Of a stretch of 31,211 bases of DNA, positions 8,564 to 16,731 are shown piece after piece. Position 1 is the stretch's first letter; each line of letters begins with the position of its first letter. Under the pieces are notes generated by a model. It did not search any database and was not told the origin of the DNA. It was given only the letters and a program-made list of their open reading frames with translations. Made by a program: the position numbers and the translations under genes. Origin of the DNA: an uncultured Collinsella sp. (GTDB lineage: Bacteria; Actinomycetota; Coriobacteriia; Coriobacteriales; Coriobacteriaceae); the NCBI GenBank assembly GCA_900546115.1, contig URBQ01000034.1, positions 1-31,211 on the forward strand. Reading direction: 5' to 3'.

Positions 8564-9467
8564 ACTCACCAGCGAGCAGAGACTCTCGCGCGCCATCGAC
8601 ATCATGGAGGCCCTCTACGCCTCCGGCGAGAGCGGCATGACACGAACCGAAATTTGCGGCCGCTTTGACATCACGGGAATATCGCTCGACGAGATTCTCG
8701 AGATCGTCTCGACGCTCGCGGACCGAGAATCGGGTGCGCGCATCATCTGCGAATGCCACGGCGAGCGTGTGGTCCTCACCGGTGACGCCGGACGTGTGCT
8801 ACCGCTGCGCCTGAGTGCCGCCGAGGGCGCTGTGCTCAACCACGAACTTGAATCGTTGGGGATCGAGCCGCAGACGGCAGCTCGGATTCGACACGCTCTT
8901 CTACCCGAAGAGCTCGGCTATAACCAGTGCGTCTTTGACACCGTCAACCACGGGTCGCACTGGCAGCAGCTGAGCTGCGCCATTCAGGACGGCGTTCGCT
9001 GCCTCATCTCGTATCGCTCGATGGACGATGCACGGCCACGCGAGCGTTTGGTCGACCCCTTGCGCATTACGGCAAACGGCGACCAAACATACCTGATTGC
9101 CTGGGACATCGCAGTCGATGAGCAGCGCACCTATCGCATGGATAAAATCGAGGGACTCACCTTGACGGAAGACTCCGTCGTGCCTCACGCACCGGACGTC
9201 GCATCCCTCCACGATTCCCTTGCCCGGACGCAGCGTAGCGCAAAGCTCTTGATGCCATTCGATATGGCGGAGCATCTGGACTGGGCCGGCATCACCCTCA
9301 TCGAGCACAGCGGGACAGACATGGCAACGGTAACCGTACATTACGGCTCCGAGCGTTGGCTGCTGAGCCAGATAATCGCAGCGGGCGGAGCCATCCGCAT
9401 CTTGGATGACCCCGCCCTGTCAAAGCGTCTGTGCGATATGGCAAAAACCCTCGTCTGTCCGCTTTAG
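8550..9467 (+). CDS. WYL-domain transcriptional regulator, second of a tandem pair
   Basis: A 305-residue protein. The N-terminal winged helix (LSRAIDIMEALYASGESGMTR, then EICGRFDITGISLDEI) is followed by a WYL domain at about residues 145-215 (VRCLISYRSMDD, TYLIAWDI, RTYRMDKI) and a C-terminal WCX-like region ending in CPL. The chosen ATG at 8550 has AAAGGA at 8532-8537; an in-frame TTG at 8529 lacks a site. It overlaps the upstream WYL gene by 14 bases. Its TAG stop at 9465-9467 overlaps, tail to tail, the TAA stop of the minus-strand helicase gene, leaving no room for a terminator between them. This copy keeps the WYL motif better than the first one. Confidence 0.87.
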   Translation: MPVRKLTSEQRLSRAIDIMEALYASGESGMTRTEICGRFDITGISLDEILEIVSTLADRESGARIICECHGERVVLTGDAGRVLPLRLSAAEGAVLNHELESLGIEPQTAARIRHALLPEELGYNQCVFDTVNHGSHWQQLSCAIQDGVRCLISYRSMDDARPRERLVDPLRITANGDQTYLIAWDIAVDEQRTYRMDKIEGLTLTEDSVVPHAPDVASLHDSLARTQRSAKLLMPFDMAEHLDWAGITLIEHSGTDMATVTVHYGSERWLLSQIIAAGGAIRILDDPALSKRLCDMAKTLVCPL

Positions 9468-12358
9468 CGCCGCCGCTCGTGGCGTGCACGCCACAGCTGT
9501 AGATAGTGCCCGATCTGCGCCGATTCGATGCGCTGGTAGGAGCTCGTGGGCAGCGACGTTAAGAACTTCTTGCCATAGCCCTTCGTCACCAGGCGAGGAT
9601 CCGCCAAGATCAGCACGCCGCTATCGGTCGACGAGCGAATCAAACGCCCCGCTGCCTGCTTAACCTCGAGCACCGCCTCGGGCAGCGAATAGCGCGCCCA
9701 TGCGCGGTCTTCGCGCAGGTTGCGCTCGCACGAGAGCGGGTCCGTGGGGCTCGAGAACGGCAACTTGGGAATGATGACGCAGCGCAGCGTCTCGCCGCTG
9801 GCATCAAACCCCTCCCAGAAGGCCTTGAGCGCAAAAAGCGACGAGGTCGGTTCGTTGATAAACCGGTCGCGCAGGCGACGAGGAGATGAGTTGCGCTGCT
9901 GGCAGTTGAGCTCCAGACCCGCACGGGCCATCTTGGGCTCAACGCGGGCGTATAGGTCCTCCATGTCGCGCCGATTGGTGAACAACGTGAGCACCGATCC
10001 GCCCATGGCAAGATGGGCGTCGACCAGTACGCGCTCGAGCGCCGTAAGATAGCTCTCACGATCGCGCGGATCGGGGATATCGCCCGCAACGACTACAGCC
10101 ATGTTCGAATCGAAGTCGTAGCTCGAATCCAAGTGCAGCGATAACGACGTTGAAGCACCGATGCGATCAAGGCCGACCGCATGGTTAAAGTGCTCAAAGC
10201 TTTTGGACACCGTCATGGTCGCCGAGGCAAAGATAGCCGTGTGAACCTCGGGCAGCCACTCGGTTGCCAAGGCCTCGCCAATGTCGATGCGCTCTGCGGT
10301 CATTGACTCTCCGCCGGCACGCAGCCTGCGATTGACCTGCAGCGAATACACGTAGTGTTCATCGGTACCATCAATGATGAGTTTTAGGTTCTCGGCCAGC
10401 TCGTGCAGGCGGCGCGAGATATCACCCAGGTCGACAACAACCTCGGGCTTGTCGGCGGCGACGGCTTGCACCAGCGCGTCGACGCTCTTGTCAGCTTGTT
10501 CCAATGCGTCGATGCCAGTGTAGGCCGACTGTAAGAAATCATGCCAGTCGTCAGATTCGCGCAGCTCGGGGCCAATCCATAGATTGGCATTGTCATAACC
10601 CCCACGCGCACGGCGGCCGAGCTCGCGAACGCCATCGAACACGCCGGCGATCGCCATGCTCGCGCGCGCAACCGTCGACGTCGCCTTGGCAGTAAGGCCC
10701 AGATAGAGCGTAGAGCCCTCGGAGGTTGCCAAATCACGGGAAACCTGGCTTAGCGCGCCGGTGCTCGAGCCACCCAGACGCTCAAACAGAACGCGCGATT
10801 CGTCCGCCGACACCACACGCGCCCACTGACGGCGCGCCTCGCGCTCGATGGAATGGGCCTCGTCGATTACCCAATGACGAATCGGAGGCAAAATCCTGCC
10901 CTCGGCCGCGACGTTGCGGAACAGCAGGGAATGGTTGGTGACCACCACATCGGCATGCGCCGCACGACGGCGAGCGCCGTGGACCAAACATTTATCAGGG
11001 AAAAACGGGCAGAGGCGACGAGCACACTCGCGCGAGGCCGTCGTAAAGTCGGGACGGTTGACGCTGCGCCACCGAATGCCGAGCGAGTCGAGGTCGCCAT
11101 CGGCTGATTGGCAGACGTACGCCATAATGACCGCGACCGCCGTGAGCGTGTCCGCCGGATCGCGCTTGGTGGTAATCTCGACCTGGCCGCGGCTCATGCG
11201 CTCGAGCTTGCGCAGGCACGGATAGTGGTCATACCCCTTGAGAGCGCAAAATGACAGACCACCGTCCAGTTGCTCGGCAAGTTTTGGCAGCTCATGGTAC
11301 ATGAGCTGGTCGGCAAGATTGTTCGATTTGGTCGCAATACCTACCGTGATGTTGTTACGGCGTGCTGCCTCGGCAAAAGGCACCAGATAGGCCATCGATT
11401 TGCCGACGCCTGTGCCTGCCTCAATTACTCGATGAGTGCCCGTGACCAGCGCATCGCGGACCTCGAGTGCCATCGCGATCTGCTCATCACGCGGCTCGTA
11501 GGTGGGATACATGCGATTGACCAGGCCACCTGGCGCATAGTCTGCCTCGATCTCCTCACGACTCGGCATCTTGAGAACCGGCAGCTCATCGGCGTCCACC
11601 CGATCGTCGGCGCGATCGGCCTTGAGAACGTCAGCACGAGCGGCGCTGAGAGAGAAGATAGAACCAGGATTCTGCCTTGCCAAGAATGAGAAGATAGGAC
11701 GATAGGACCAAGGCACGTCCGGATGCATGTCGGCTAGGCGCGCCATGAGGCCCTGGGGCAAGTCGGTGAGCGCCACGAGCAACACGCGCCATACGCCACA
11801 CAGGGCGTCGACGTCGGCATTGGCACGGTGTGATACCGAGTCGCAGCCAAACAGATCGGCCATAAAAGACAGCTTGTGCGAGGCCAGGCGCGGAAGCGCG
11901 ATGCGCGACAGCGCCAGCGAATCGATCCAAATATCGCTCACGTTGACGCCGCCTTTGACCGACTCGATAAACGAGCGGTCGAACGTGGCGTTGTGTGCGA
12001 TCACCGGGCAGCCACCGACAAAATCGGCGAGAGCGGCGACGGCCTCAACCGCCGACGGGGCATCTGCAACATCGGCATTTGTAATGCTCGTGAGCTCGGT
12101 AATCTCGGCGGGAATCAGCTGCCTGGGATGCACGAAGGTATCGAAGCGGTCGATGACCTCGCGGCCCGAAAGACGGGCCGCCGAGATCTCGATCAGCTCG
12201 TTGTCCTGCACCGAAAGACCCGTGGTCTCGGTATCGAGGACGATAACATCTTCCTCGATGAGACCAAACGCTTGGGTTTTGGCGCGCTCGGCAAGCGTGG
12301 CATAGGAATCGATGACAAACTGCGGCGTTCCCGACGAAACAGCGTCCTCGATTAGCAT
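9464..12358 (-). CDS. dinG: DnaQ-like exonuclease fused to DinG/XPD-type helicase
   Basis: A 964-residue protein. Residues 35-195 are a DEDDh 3'-5' exonuclease: LDTETTG (D42, E44), AHNATFD (D127) and HRANADVD (H177, D182). Residues about 285-964 are an SF2 helicase with Walker A EAGTGVGKS (313-321) and DEAH box VIDEAH (497-502). The motif-VI region is represented by AAGRLIRS near the C-terminus. Cysteines at about 381, 445, 450 and 457, between Walker A and DEAH, fit the XPD-family 4Fe-4S cluster. The family unwinds or degrades DNA in repair and at R-loops or forks. This fused layout is familiar from Firmicutes DinG. All catalytic residues are present. The start ATG overlaps the ddl stop (ATGCTAA, 7 bases), so it is translationally coupled to ddl. 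Confidence 0.93.
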   Translation of the reverse strand: MLIEDAVSSGTPQFVIDSYATLAERAKTQAFGLIEEDVIVLDTETTGLSVQDNELIEISAARLSGREVIDRFDTFVHPRQLIPAEITELTSITNADVADAPSAVEAVAALADFVGGCPVIAHNATFDRSFIESVKGGVNVSDIWIDSLALSRIALPRLASHKLSFMADLFGCDSVSHRANADVDALCGVWRVLLVALTDLPQGLMARLADMHPDVPWSYRPIFSFLARQNPGSIFSLSAARADVLKADRADDRVDADELPVLKMPSREEIEADYAPGGLVNRMYPTYEPRDEQIAMALEVRDALVTGTHRVIEAGTGVGKSMAYLVPFAEAARRNNITVGIATKSNNLADQLMYHELPKLAEQLDGGLSFCALKGYDHYPCLRKLERMSRGQVEITTKRDPADTLTAVAVIMAYVCQSADGDLDSLGIRWRSVNRPDFTTASRECARRLCPFFPDKCLVHGARRRAAHADVVVTNHSLLFRNVAAEGRILPPIRHWVIDEAHSIEREARRQWARVVSADESRVLFERLGGSSTGALSQVSRDLATSEGSTLYLGLTAKATSTVARASMAIAGVFDGVRELGRRARGGYDNANLWIGPELRESDDWHDFLQSAYTGIDALEQADKSVDALVQAVAADKPEVVVDLGDISRRLHELAENLKLIIDGTDEHYVYSLQVNRRLRAGGESMTAERIDIGEALATEWLPEVHTAIFASATMTVSKSFEHFNHAVGLDRIGASTSLSLHLDSSYDFDSNMAVVVAGDIPDPRDRESYLTALERVLVDAHLAMGGSVLTLFTNRRDMEDLYARVEPKMARAGLELNCQQRNSSPRRLRDRFINEPTSSLFALKAFWEGFDASGETLRCVIIPKLPFSSPTDPLSCERNLREDRAWARYSLPEAVLEVKQAAGRLIRSSTDSGVLILADPRLVTKGYGKKFLTSLPTSSYQRIESAQIGHYLQLWRARHERRR

Positions 12359-13317
12359 GCAACGCCCGCTCGACGAAGTCCCATGCGAATCAGGCTGTCA
12401 CAGACCTGCGGGAACGTCGTGTCATCGGTGTGGCGAATCTCATCCGGATACAGCGACGTATCGGTCATGCCGGGAATCGTGTTGGTCTCGAGGATAACGG
12501 GGCCGTCCTCGCTCACGATAAAATCGCTGCGCGAGATACCCAGGCAACCGAGGGCCTTGTGAGCGGCGCAGGCAAGCTCCTGAGCGCGAGCGTAATTCTC
12601 GGGTGAAATCTGCGCCGGAATGCGATGGATATCCGTAGGGTCGACATACTTCACGTCCAGATCGTAGAACTCGCAGTCCTCGGGCTTACGAATCTCGACA
12701 ATCGGCAGGGCGCGCACGTCATCTTCGCCGTATACGCCGACGGTGATCTCGGTACCCTCGATGCACTTCTCGACCAGCACTTTGTCGCCGTACTCAAACG
12801 CCTTGGCGATTGCCGCGGGCAGCTCGGAGGGCTCATGGACCAGGGAAATGCCATAGCTGGAACCGTTGACGGCCGGCTTCACAAAGCAGCGCTCGCCACA
12901 AACCTCGACGATATGATCGATATCGACTTCATCGCCCACCTCGAGCGCAAGGCCGGGGGCAATGGGAATGCCCGCCTTGGCGTATAGGAGCTTAGAGACC
13001 TCCTTGTCGGCACCGCAGGCGCTGGCAAGTACGCCCGAGGCCGTGTAGGGGATACCCAGGGTCTCCATGGCACCCTGCATGGCGCCATCCTCACCGCCGG
13101 CGCCGTGCATGGCGATAAATGCCACATCGAAACCGCCGGTCGCCATGGTTACCATAAAATCATCGGCAGCCGTGTCGATCAGCTCCACCGAAGTGTAGCC
13201 GGCCTCCTTCAAGGCAGCCACGACGTTCTTTCCCGAATTGAGCGAGATCTCGCGCTCGGCGGAATGACCGCCCGCCAAGACCGCTACGTGCATGTTCTCT
13301 AGGCTTTTACCCGGCAT
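12352..13317 (-). CDS. ddl: D-alanine-D-alanine ligase
   Basis: A 321-residue ATP-grasp enzyme that joins two D-alanines for peptidoglycan precursors in the cytoplasm. It shows AVLAGGHSAEREISL at the N-terminus, AMHGAGGEDG (family: HGxxGEDG), a YGIS loop, and ILETNTIPGMT near the C-terminus with the metal-binding Glu and Asn. The omega loop has FYDLDVKYV. Its Lys-Tyr pair is the pattern of D-Ala-D-Ala rather than D-Ala-D-Lac ligases, so no intrinsic vancomycin-resistance signature is seen here. ATG at 13317 is preceded by GAGGAGGAG. It is the first gene of a two-gene unit with dinG and is divergent from rlmN. Confidence 0.96.
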   Translation of the reverse strand: MPGKSLENMHVAVLAGGHSAEREISLNSGKNVVAALKEAGYTSVELIDTAADDFMVTMATGGFDVAFIAMHGAGGEDGAMQGAMETLGIPYTASGVLASACGADKEVSKLLYAKAGIPIAPGLALEVGDEVDIDHIVEVCGERCFVKPAVNGSSYGISLVHEPSELPAAIAKAFEYGDKVLVEKCIEGTEITVGVYGEDDVRALPIVEIRKPEDCEFYDLDVKYVDPTDIHRIPAQISPENYARAQELACAAHKALGCLGISRSDFIVSEDGPVILETNTIPGMTDTSLYPDEIRHTDDTTFPQVCDSLIRMGLRRAGVAC

Positions 13318-13402
13318 GGGCAGACTCCTCCTCTATAATTTCTGCAGCTGATACCATATTGTAGCGATACCCTCTACGTTTCCCCAAAATCGAAAGGCTT
13401 CC

Positions 13403-14455
13403 ATGAATCCCAGGACTAAATCTCAGGACATTCGCGACTTGAGCCAAAACGATATTCGCGAGCTCGTGACCGAACTTGGCCAGCCCGCCTTCCGCGCGAA
13501 GCAGCTCATCGAATGGGTCTTCGAGAAGAACGTTTGTTCGTTTGACGATATGACCAACCTCCCCAAGGCTTTCCGTGAGCAACTTAAAGAGGCTTTTGCC
13601 TTTGATACGCCGACTGAACTCACCAAGCAGGTTTCCAAAGATGGCTCGCGCAAGTATCTGCTCGAGTACCACGATGGCATTTCCGTCGAGACTGTCGGCA
13701 TGCCCCGTCGTAACAAGCTTTCTGTCTGCGTTTCCACCCAGGCAGGCTGCGGCATGGGCTGTGCCTTTTGCGCTACCGGTCTCAACGGCCTCAAGCGCTC
13801 TCTGACCGCTCAAGAGATCGTCGACCAGGTGCTTCATGTATCCAACGACTTTGGCGAGCGTGCCACAAGCGTTGTCTTCATGGGCCAGGGCGAGCCGTTT
13901 GCCAACTACGACGAGGTTCTCAAGGCACTGCGCATCCTCAACGACCCCGATGGCATCGGTATCGGCGCTCGTCACCTCACCGTCTCTACCAGCGGCGTTA
14001 TTCCCGGTATTCGCAAATTTGCCGATATCCCCGAGCAGTTCACTCTTGCCGTTTCCCTGCATTCCGCCATCCAGTCGACGCGCAATAAGCTCATGCCCGG
14101 TGTTAAGAAGTACACGCTGCTTCGCCTTCACGAAGCGCTTCAGCTCTACACCGAGAAGACTGGCCGCCGCCCGACCTATGAGTATGCCATGATCGAAGGC
14201 GTCAACGATACGAATCCCGAGATGCAGGCGCTCTGCGACTTCTGCGAGGGAACGCTGTGCCACGTTAACCTCATTCAGCTTAACGACATCGAGGGCAGCC
14301 CGCTCAAGCCGTCGCCGATTCATAAGGTTGAGGATCTTCAGCGTCGTCTTGAGTCCCGTGGCATCGAGACCACGATTCGTAACTCCCGTGGTAACGATAT
14401 TGACGCCGCTTGTGGACAGCTGAAACAGCGCTTCAAAGTTCAGAAGAACGCATAG
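13403..14455 (+). CDS. rlmN: Dual-specificity 23S rRNA/tRNA adenine C2-methyltransferase RlmN
   Basis: A 350-residue radical-SAM enzyme that methylates C2 of A2503 in 23S rRNA and A37 in some tRNAs. The cluster motif CGMGCAFC gives C116, C120 and C123. GQGEPFANYDEV and the C-terminal GNDIDAACGQL, with C337 as the methyl-carrying cysteine, are RlmN hallmarks. The length matches the family. ATG at 13403 has GAAAGG about 8 bases upstream. Codon choice is richer in T-ending codons (GTT, CGT, TCT) than in neighbouring dinG or ddl. It ends in a strong terminator and is transcribed alone. Confidence 0.97.
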   Translation: MNPRTKSQDIRDLSQNDIRELVTELGQPAFRAKQLIEWVFEKNVCSFDDMTNLPKAFREQLKEAFAFDTPTELTKQVSKDGSRKYLLEYHDGISVETVGMPRRNKLSVCVSTQAGCGMGCAFCATGLNGLKRSLTAQEIVDQVLHVSNDFGERATSVVFMGQGEPFANYDEVLKALRILNDPDGIGIGARHLTVSTSGVIPGIRKFADIPEQFTLAVSLHSAIQSTRNKLMPGVKKYTLLRLHEALQLYTEKTGRRPTYEYAMIEGVNDTNPEMQALCDFCEGTLCHVNLIQLNDIEGSPLKPSPIHKVEDLQRRLESRGIETTIRNSRGNDIDAACGQLKQRFKVQKNA

Positions 14456-14473
14456 GGGAGTCGCACTCCAAAA

Positions 14474-14489
14474 CGTTTCATGTGAAACA
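14474..14489. other. Imperfect parS-like site
   Basis: CGTTTCATGTGAAACA matches the perfect sites at 16637-16730 at 14 of 16 positions (differences at positions 1 and 8). It keeps the GTTTC...GAAAC half sites and lies between the rlmN stop and its terminator. ParB binding is plausible but unproven. Confidence 0.5.
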
Positions 14490-14493
14490 TCGA

Positions 14494-14537
14494 ACGGCCC
14501 CGGTTGCAGGATATGCAACCGGGGCCGTTTCATTTAT
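14494..14537 (+). terminator. rlmN terminator
   Basis: A perfect 15-bp stem (14494-14508 with 14514-14528, GC-rich) and a 5-base loop are followed by the T-rich TTTCATTTATT. It lies about 40 bases past the rlmN stop. Confidence 0.88.
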
Positions 14538-14584
14538 TGACCTCAATTTTGGACCAGCTGCTACCTTTCCCATTTTTTACGGAC

Positions 14585-14626
14585 AAAATAAGGGGCCCTT
14601 GTCTCATGAATCAGACAAGGGCCCCT
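14585..14626 (-). terminator. Terminator of the parAB operon
   Basis: A perfect 14-bp stem (AGGGGCCCTTGTCT at 14591-14604, complement at 14613-14626) has an 8-base loop. On the minus strand it is followed by TATTTTG. It lies about 28 bases past the stop of the small membrane protein gene and closes the minus-strand par operon. The rlmN terminator faces it, so the two units are insulated. Confidence 0.85.
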
Positions 14627-14646
14627 CAAAATATGCAAAGTAATTG

Positions 14647-14658
14647 TTAGGTACCTAA
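14647..14658. repeat. 12-bp palindrome TTAGGTACCTAA, copy 1
   Basis: A perfect palindrome that overlaps the TAG stop codon of the small membrane protein gene. An identical copy lies at 18151-18162, between jag and yidC. The two bracket the AT-richer parB-parA-rsmG-jag segment. Confidence 0.6.
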
Positions 14659-14909
14659 TAGCCTACATTTTCCCATTGGTTGCTAACCCAACCTTGATTA
14701 ATCTTAGGATTATTCGTTATCTGAGCAGTGCGCATGGCAACATCTTCTGTCATAACATCCATTTTCTTCTTGGATGTATCAACGATATCTTGCGCGCCAC
14801 GAAGCAAACGACCTCGAAGTTCATCGTCTGTCGCGATCTTATAGCCAGCAAAGGCACCAGCCGCGACAGTCGTCACCAATGCAATCGCAGTAAAAATCTT
14901 ATTCCTCAT
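14655..14909 (-). CDS. Small membrane-anchored protein at the end of the par operon
   Basis: An 84-residue protein with one N-terminal membrane helix (IFTAIALVTTVAAGAFAGYKIA, about residues 4-25). A charged stretch follows (DDELRGRLLRGAQDIVDTSKKK), resembling YtxH-like small proteins, then a polar tail. I do not recognise a specific family. The start chosen is ATG at 14909 because a perfect AAGGAGG (14915-14921) lies five bases upstream. This gives an 11-base overlap with the end of parB, hence coupling. It is the last gene before the operon terminator. A membrane link to chromosome segregation is speculation from context. Confidence 0.8.
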   Translation of the reverse strand: MRNKIFTAIALVTTVAAGAFAGYKIATDDELRGRLLRGAQDIVDTSKKKMDVMTEDVAMRTAQITNNPKINQGWVSNQWENVGY

Positions 14910-15804
14910 CTTGGCCTCCTTGATCAAACTGAATCATTTCACCAAGAATACGAGAGAGCTCTTCCTCGTCTTTAAACTCAATCTCAATCTTATTCTTTCC
15001 ACGCGAGCTCTTCACACGCACGTTGGTATTAAATACCTGACGAAGTACACGCGCAGCCTTTTTAAAAGACTGAGGCGTTGCGGGCCGCGGCGTCTTAGGT
15101 GTCTCTCCGGCAGAAAACAATGGAGCAAGATTTTCTGTCGCTCTTACGGAAAGGCCCTCCGCAACAACCTTCTCTGCAAGTCGAATTCGAGCATCCTCAT
15201 AGGGAACTGCAAGAATCGCACGTGCGTGACCAGCAGTAAGTTTACCCTCAAAAATCATCTGCTGAACTACTTCGGGGAGATCGAGAAGGCGCAGCGAGTT
15301 TGTAATTGCAGAGCGCGACTTGCTTACGGCCTTCGACAATGCCTCCTGGGTCATACCGCTAGCATCGATGAGCTGGCGATAGCCCTTAGCCTCTTCGACG
15401 GGATTCAGATCAGAACGCTGAAGGTTTTCGATAAGAGCAAGAGCCAGCATCTCTTCATCATTAACATCTTTAATGATGACAGGCAGTTCCTCAAGACCAG
15501 CAAGCTTTGACGCCTGGTAACGACGCTCACCAGCGATGATCTCATAGCCGTTTCCATGCTTGCGAACCAAGAGCGGCTGCAGAACGCCATGTTCTTGGAT
15601 TGACTCGCTCAACTCGCGAAGTTCAGTTTCATTAAAGTGAATTCGCGGTTGATTAGGGTTGGGAACGATATCCTCAATAGGTAGTTTTGTTTCAGATACG
15701 GCATTTGAAGCAGATGCGGCAGAACCACCGGTCTCATACTCAGCCTCTGAGACCAAAGCATTGAGTCCGCGTCCCAATCCACCACGTTTCTTTGCGCTAG
15801 GCAC
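14899..15804 (-). CDS. parB: Chromosome-partitioning protein ParB
   Basis: A 301-residue parS-binding CTPase. The N-terminus has the ParA-stimulating KKRGGLGRGLNALV. The CTP-binding domain at about 40-150 has IIAGERRYQA and LIENLQRSDLNPVEEA. A helix-turn-helix at about 155-195 (MTQEALSKAVSKSRSAITN) reads parS. The C-terminal about 60 residues (KSSRGKNKIEIEFKDEEEL) form the dimer domain. The family spreads from parS as a CTP-dependent clamp and loads SMC. The start overlaps the parA stop by 8 bases. The gene is AT-richer than the flanking dnaA or gyr genes. Confidence 0.97.
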   Translation of the reverse strand: MPSAKKRGGLGRGLNALVSEAEYETGGSAASASNAVSETKLPIEDIVPNPNQPRIHFNETELRELSESIQEHGVLQPLLVRKHGNGYEIIAGERRYQASKLAGLEELPVIIKDVNDEEMLALALIENLQRSDLNPVEEAKGYRQLIDASGMTQEALSKAVSKSRSAITNSLRLLDLPEVVQQMIFEGKLTAGHARAILAVPYEDARIRLAEKVVAEGLSVRATENLAPLFSAGETPKTPRPATPQSFKKAARVLRQVFNTNVRVKSSRGKNKIEIEFKDEEELSRILGEMIQFDQGGQDEE

Positions 15805-16597
15805 GCTTGATCACCTCTTTTGCAAGGTTCATATACGCTTTTGCACCCTTGTTTTGAGGTGCATAGGTAATTACCGGTTCTCCAAAAGACGGGGCTTCAG
15901 AGATTTTAACAGTACGGGGAATCAGCGTCTTAAACGCCTTATCACCAAAGTACGATTGAACTTCCTCAACAACCTGATTCGACAATGAAGTACGTGAGTC
16001 ATACATGGTCATAAGCACGCCATAGGTGTCTAAGCCCTTGTTCAGACGTGATTTGACCATCTTCATTGACTCAAGCAGCTTCGTAACGCCCTCGAGTGCG
16101 TAATACTCACACTGGATTGGAATCAATACGCTGTCTGCTGCGGTCAAGGCATTGATAGTAAGCAGGCCGAGCGAAGGAGGACAGTCAATGAAAATAAAAT
16201 CGAACTCGTCCTGAATCGGCTCAAGCAAATCTTTGAGGCGGGTTTCACGAGCAATTGCGCTTACGAGCTCAATTTCGGCACCTGCAAGCTGAATCGTAGC
16301 TGGAATTACGAATACCTTTTTGCAATTTGTATCAAGAACAAGCGATTCTGCCGGCACATCATTCAACAATGCATCATAGATGCAGTGATCAAGGTCTTCT
16401 TTTTCAATTCCAAATCCACTGGTGCTGTTTCCCTGTGGATCAAAATCGACAATCAGTGTCTTACGACCCTGCTCACCCAGTGCTGCTGCAAGGTTTACAG
16501 CCGTCGTTGACTTACCGACGCCGCCTTTTTGATTGATGATTGCAATGATACGCGTGTCTTTTGCGCTCTTAGAACGCTTAACGTCGCGAAATCCCAC
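15797..16597 (-). CDS. parA: Chromosome-partitioning ATPase ParA/Soj
   Basis: A 266-residue deviant-Walker ATPase that binds DNA non-specifically and moves ParB-parS complexes. It has INQKGGVGKSTT with the signature Lys24 and P-loop Lys29, then VDFDPQGNSTSG and IDCPPSLGLLT (Walker B region). The start is GTG at 16597, with AGGAGGG (16601-16607) just upstream. It lies downstream of rsmG on the same strand, separated by a 134-bp gap that holds three parS sites. ParB bound there could affect parA expression. It could instead be called Soj; the two names describe the same family. Confidence 0.97.
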   Translation of the reverse strand: MGFRDVKRSKSAKDTRIIAIINQKGGVGKSTTAVNLAAALGEQGRKTLIVDFDPQGNSTSGFGIEKEDLDHCIYDALLNDVPAESLVLDTNCKKVFVIPATIQLAGAEIELVSAIARETRLKDLLEPIQDEFDFIFIDCPPSLGLLTINALTAADSVLIPIQCEYYALEGVTKLLESMKMVKSRLNKGLDTYGVLMTMYDSRTSLSNQVVEEVQSYFGDKAFKTLIPRTVKISEAPSFGEPVITYAPQNKGAKAYMNLAKEVIKRA

Positions 16598-16636
16598 GGT
16601 CCCTCCTGGTGTGTATTAAAGCTGTCAAACGGAGGA

Positions 16637-16652
16637 TGTTTCACGTGAAACA
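16637..16652. other. parS: parS site 1
   Basis: A perfect 16-bp palindrome TGTTTCACGTGAAACA, the consensus ParB binding site. It is the site nearest to the parA start (40 bases). Confidence 0.95.
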
Positions 16653-16675
16653 TTCCGATTCGATATCAACCGCCA

Positions 16676-16691
16676 TGTTTCACGTGAAACA
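16676..16691. other. parS: parS site 2
   Basis: An identical 16-bp parS, exactly 39 bp from site 1 start to start. Confidence 0.95.
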
Positions 16692-16714
16692 CTGCAAGTT
16701 GTTAGTATCCATTA

Positions 16715-16730
16715 TGTTTCACGTGAAACA
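16715..16730. other. parS: parS site 3
   Basis: An identical 16-bp parS, again exactly 39 bp from its neighbour. It ends one base before the rsmG stop codon. The three sites fill most of the rsmG-parA gap and form the likely centre of chromosome segregation. Confidence 0.95.
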
Positions 16731-16731
16731 T

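Noticed and set aside
13307..14533. 408-codon minus-strand frame over rlmN
   Set aside because: It runs through the rlmN terminator and is antisense to a certain gene.
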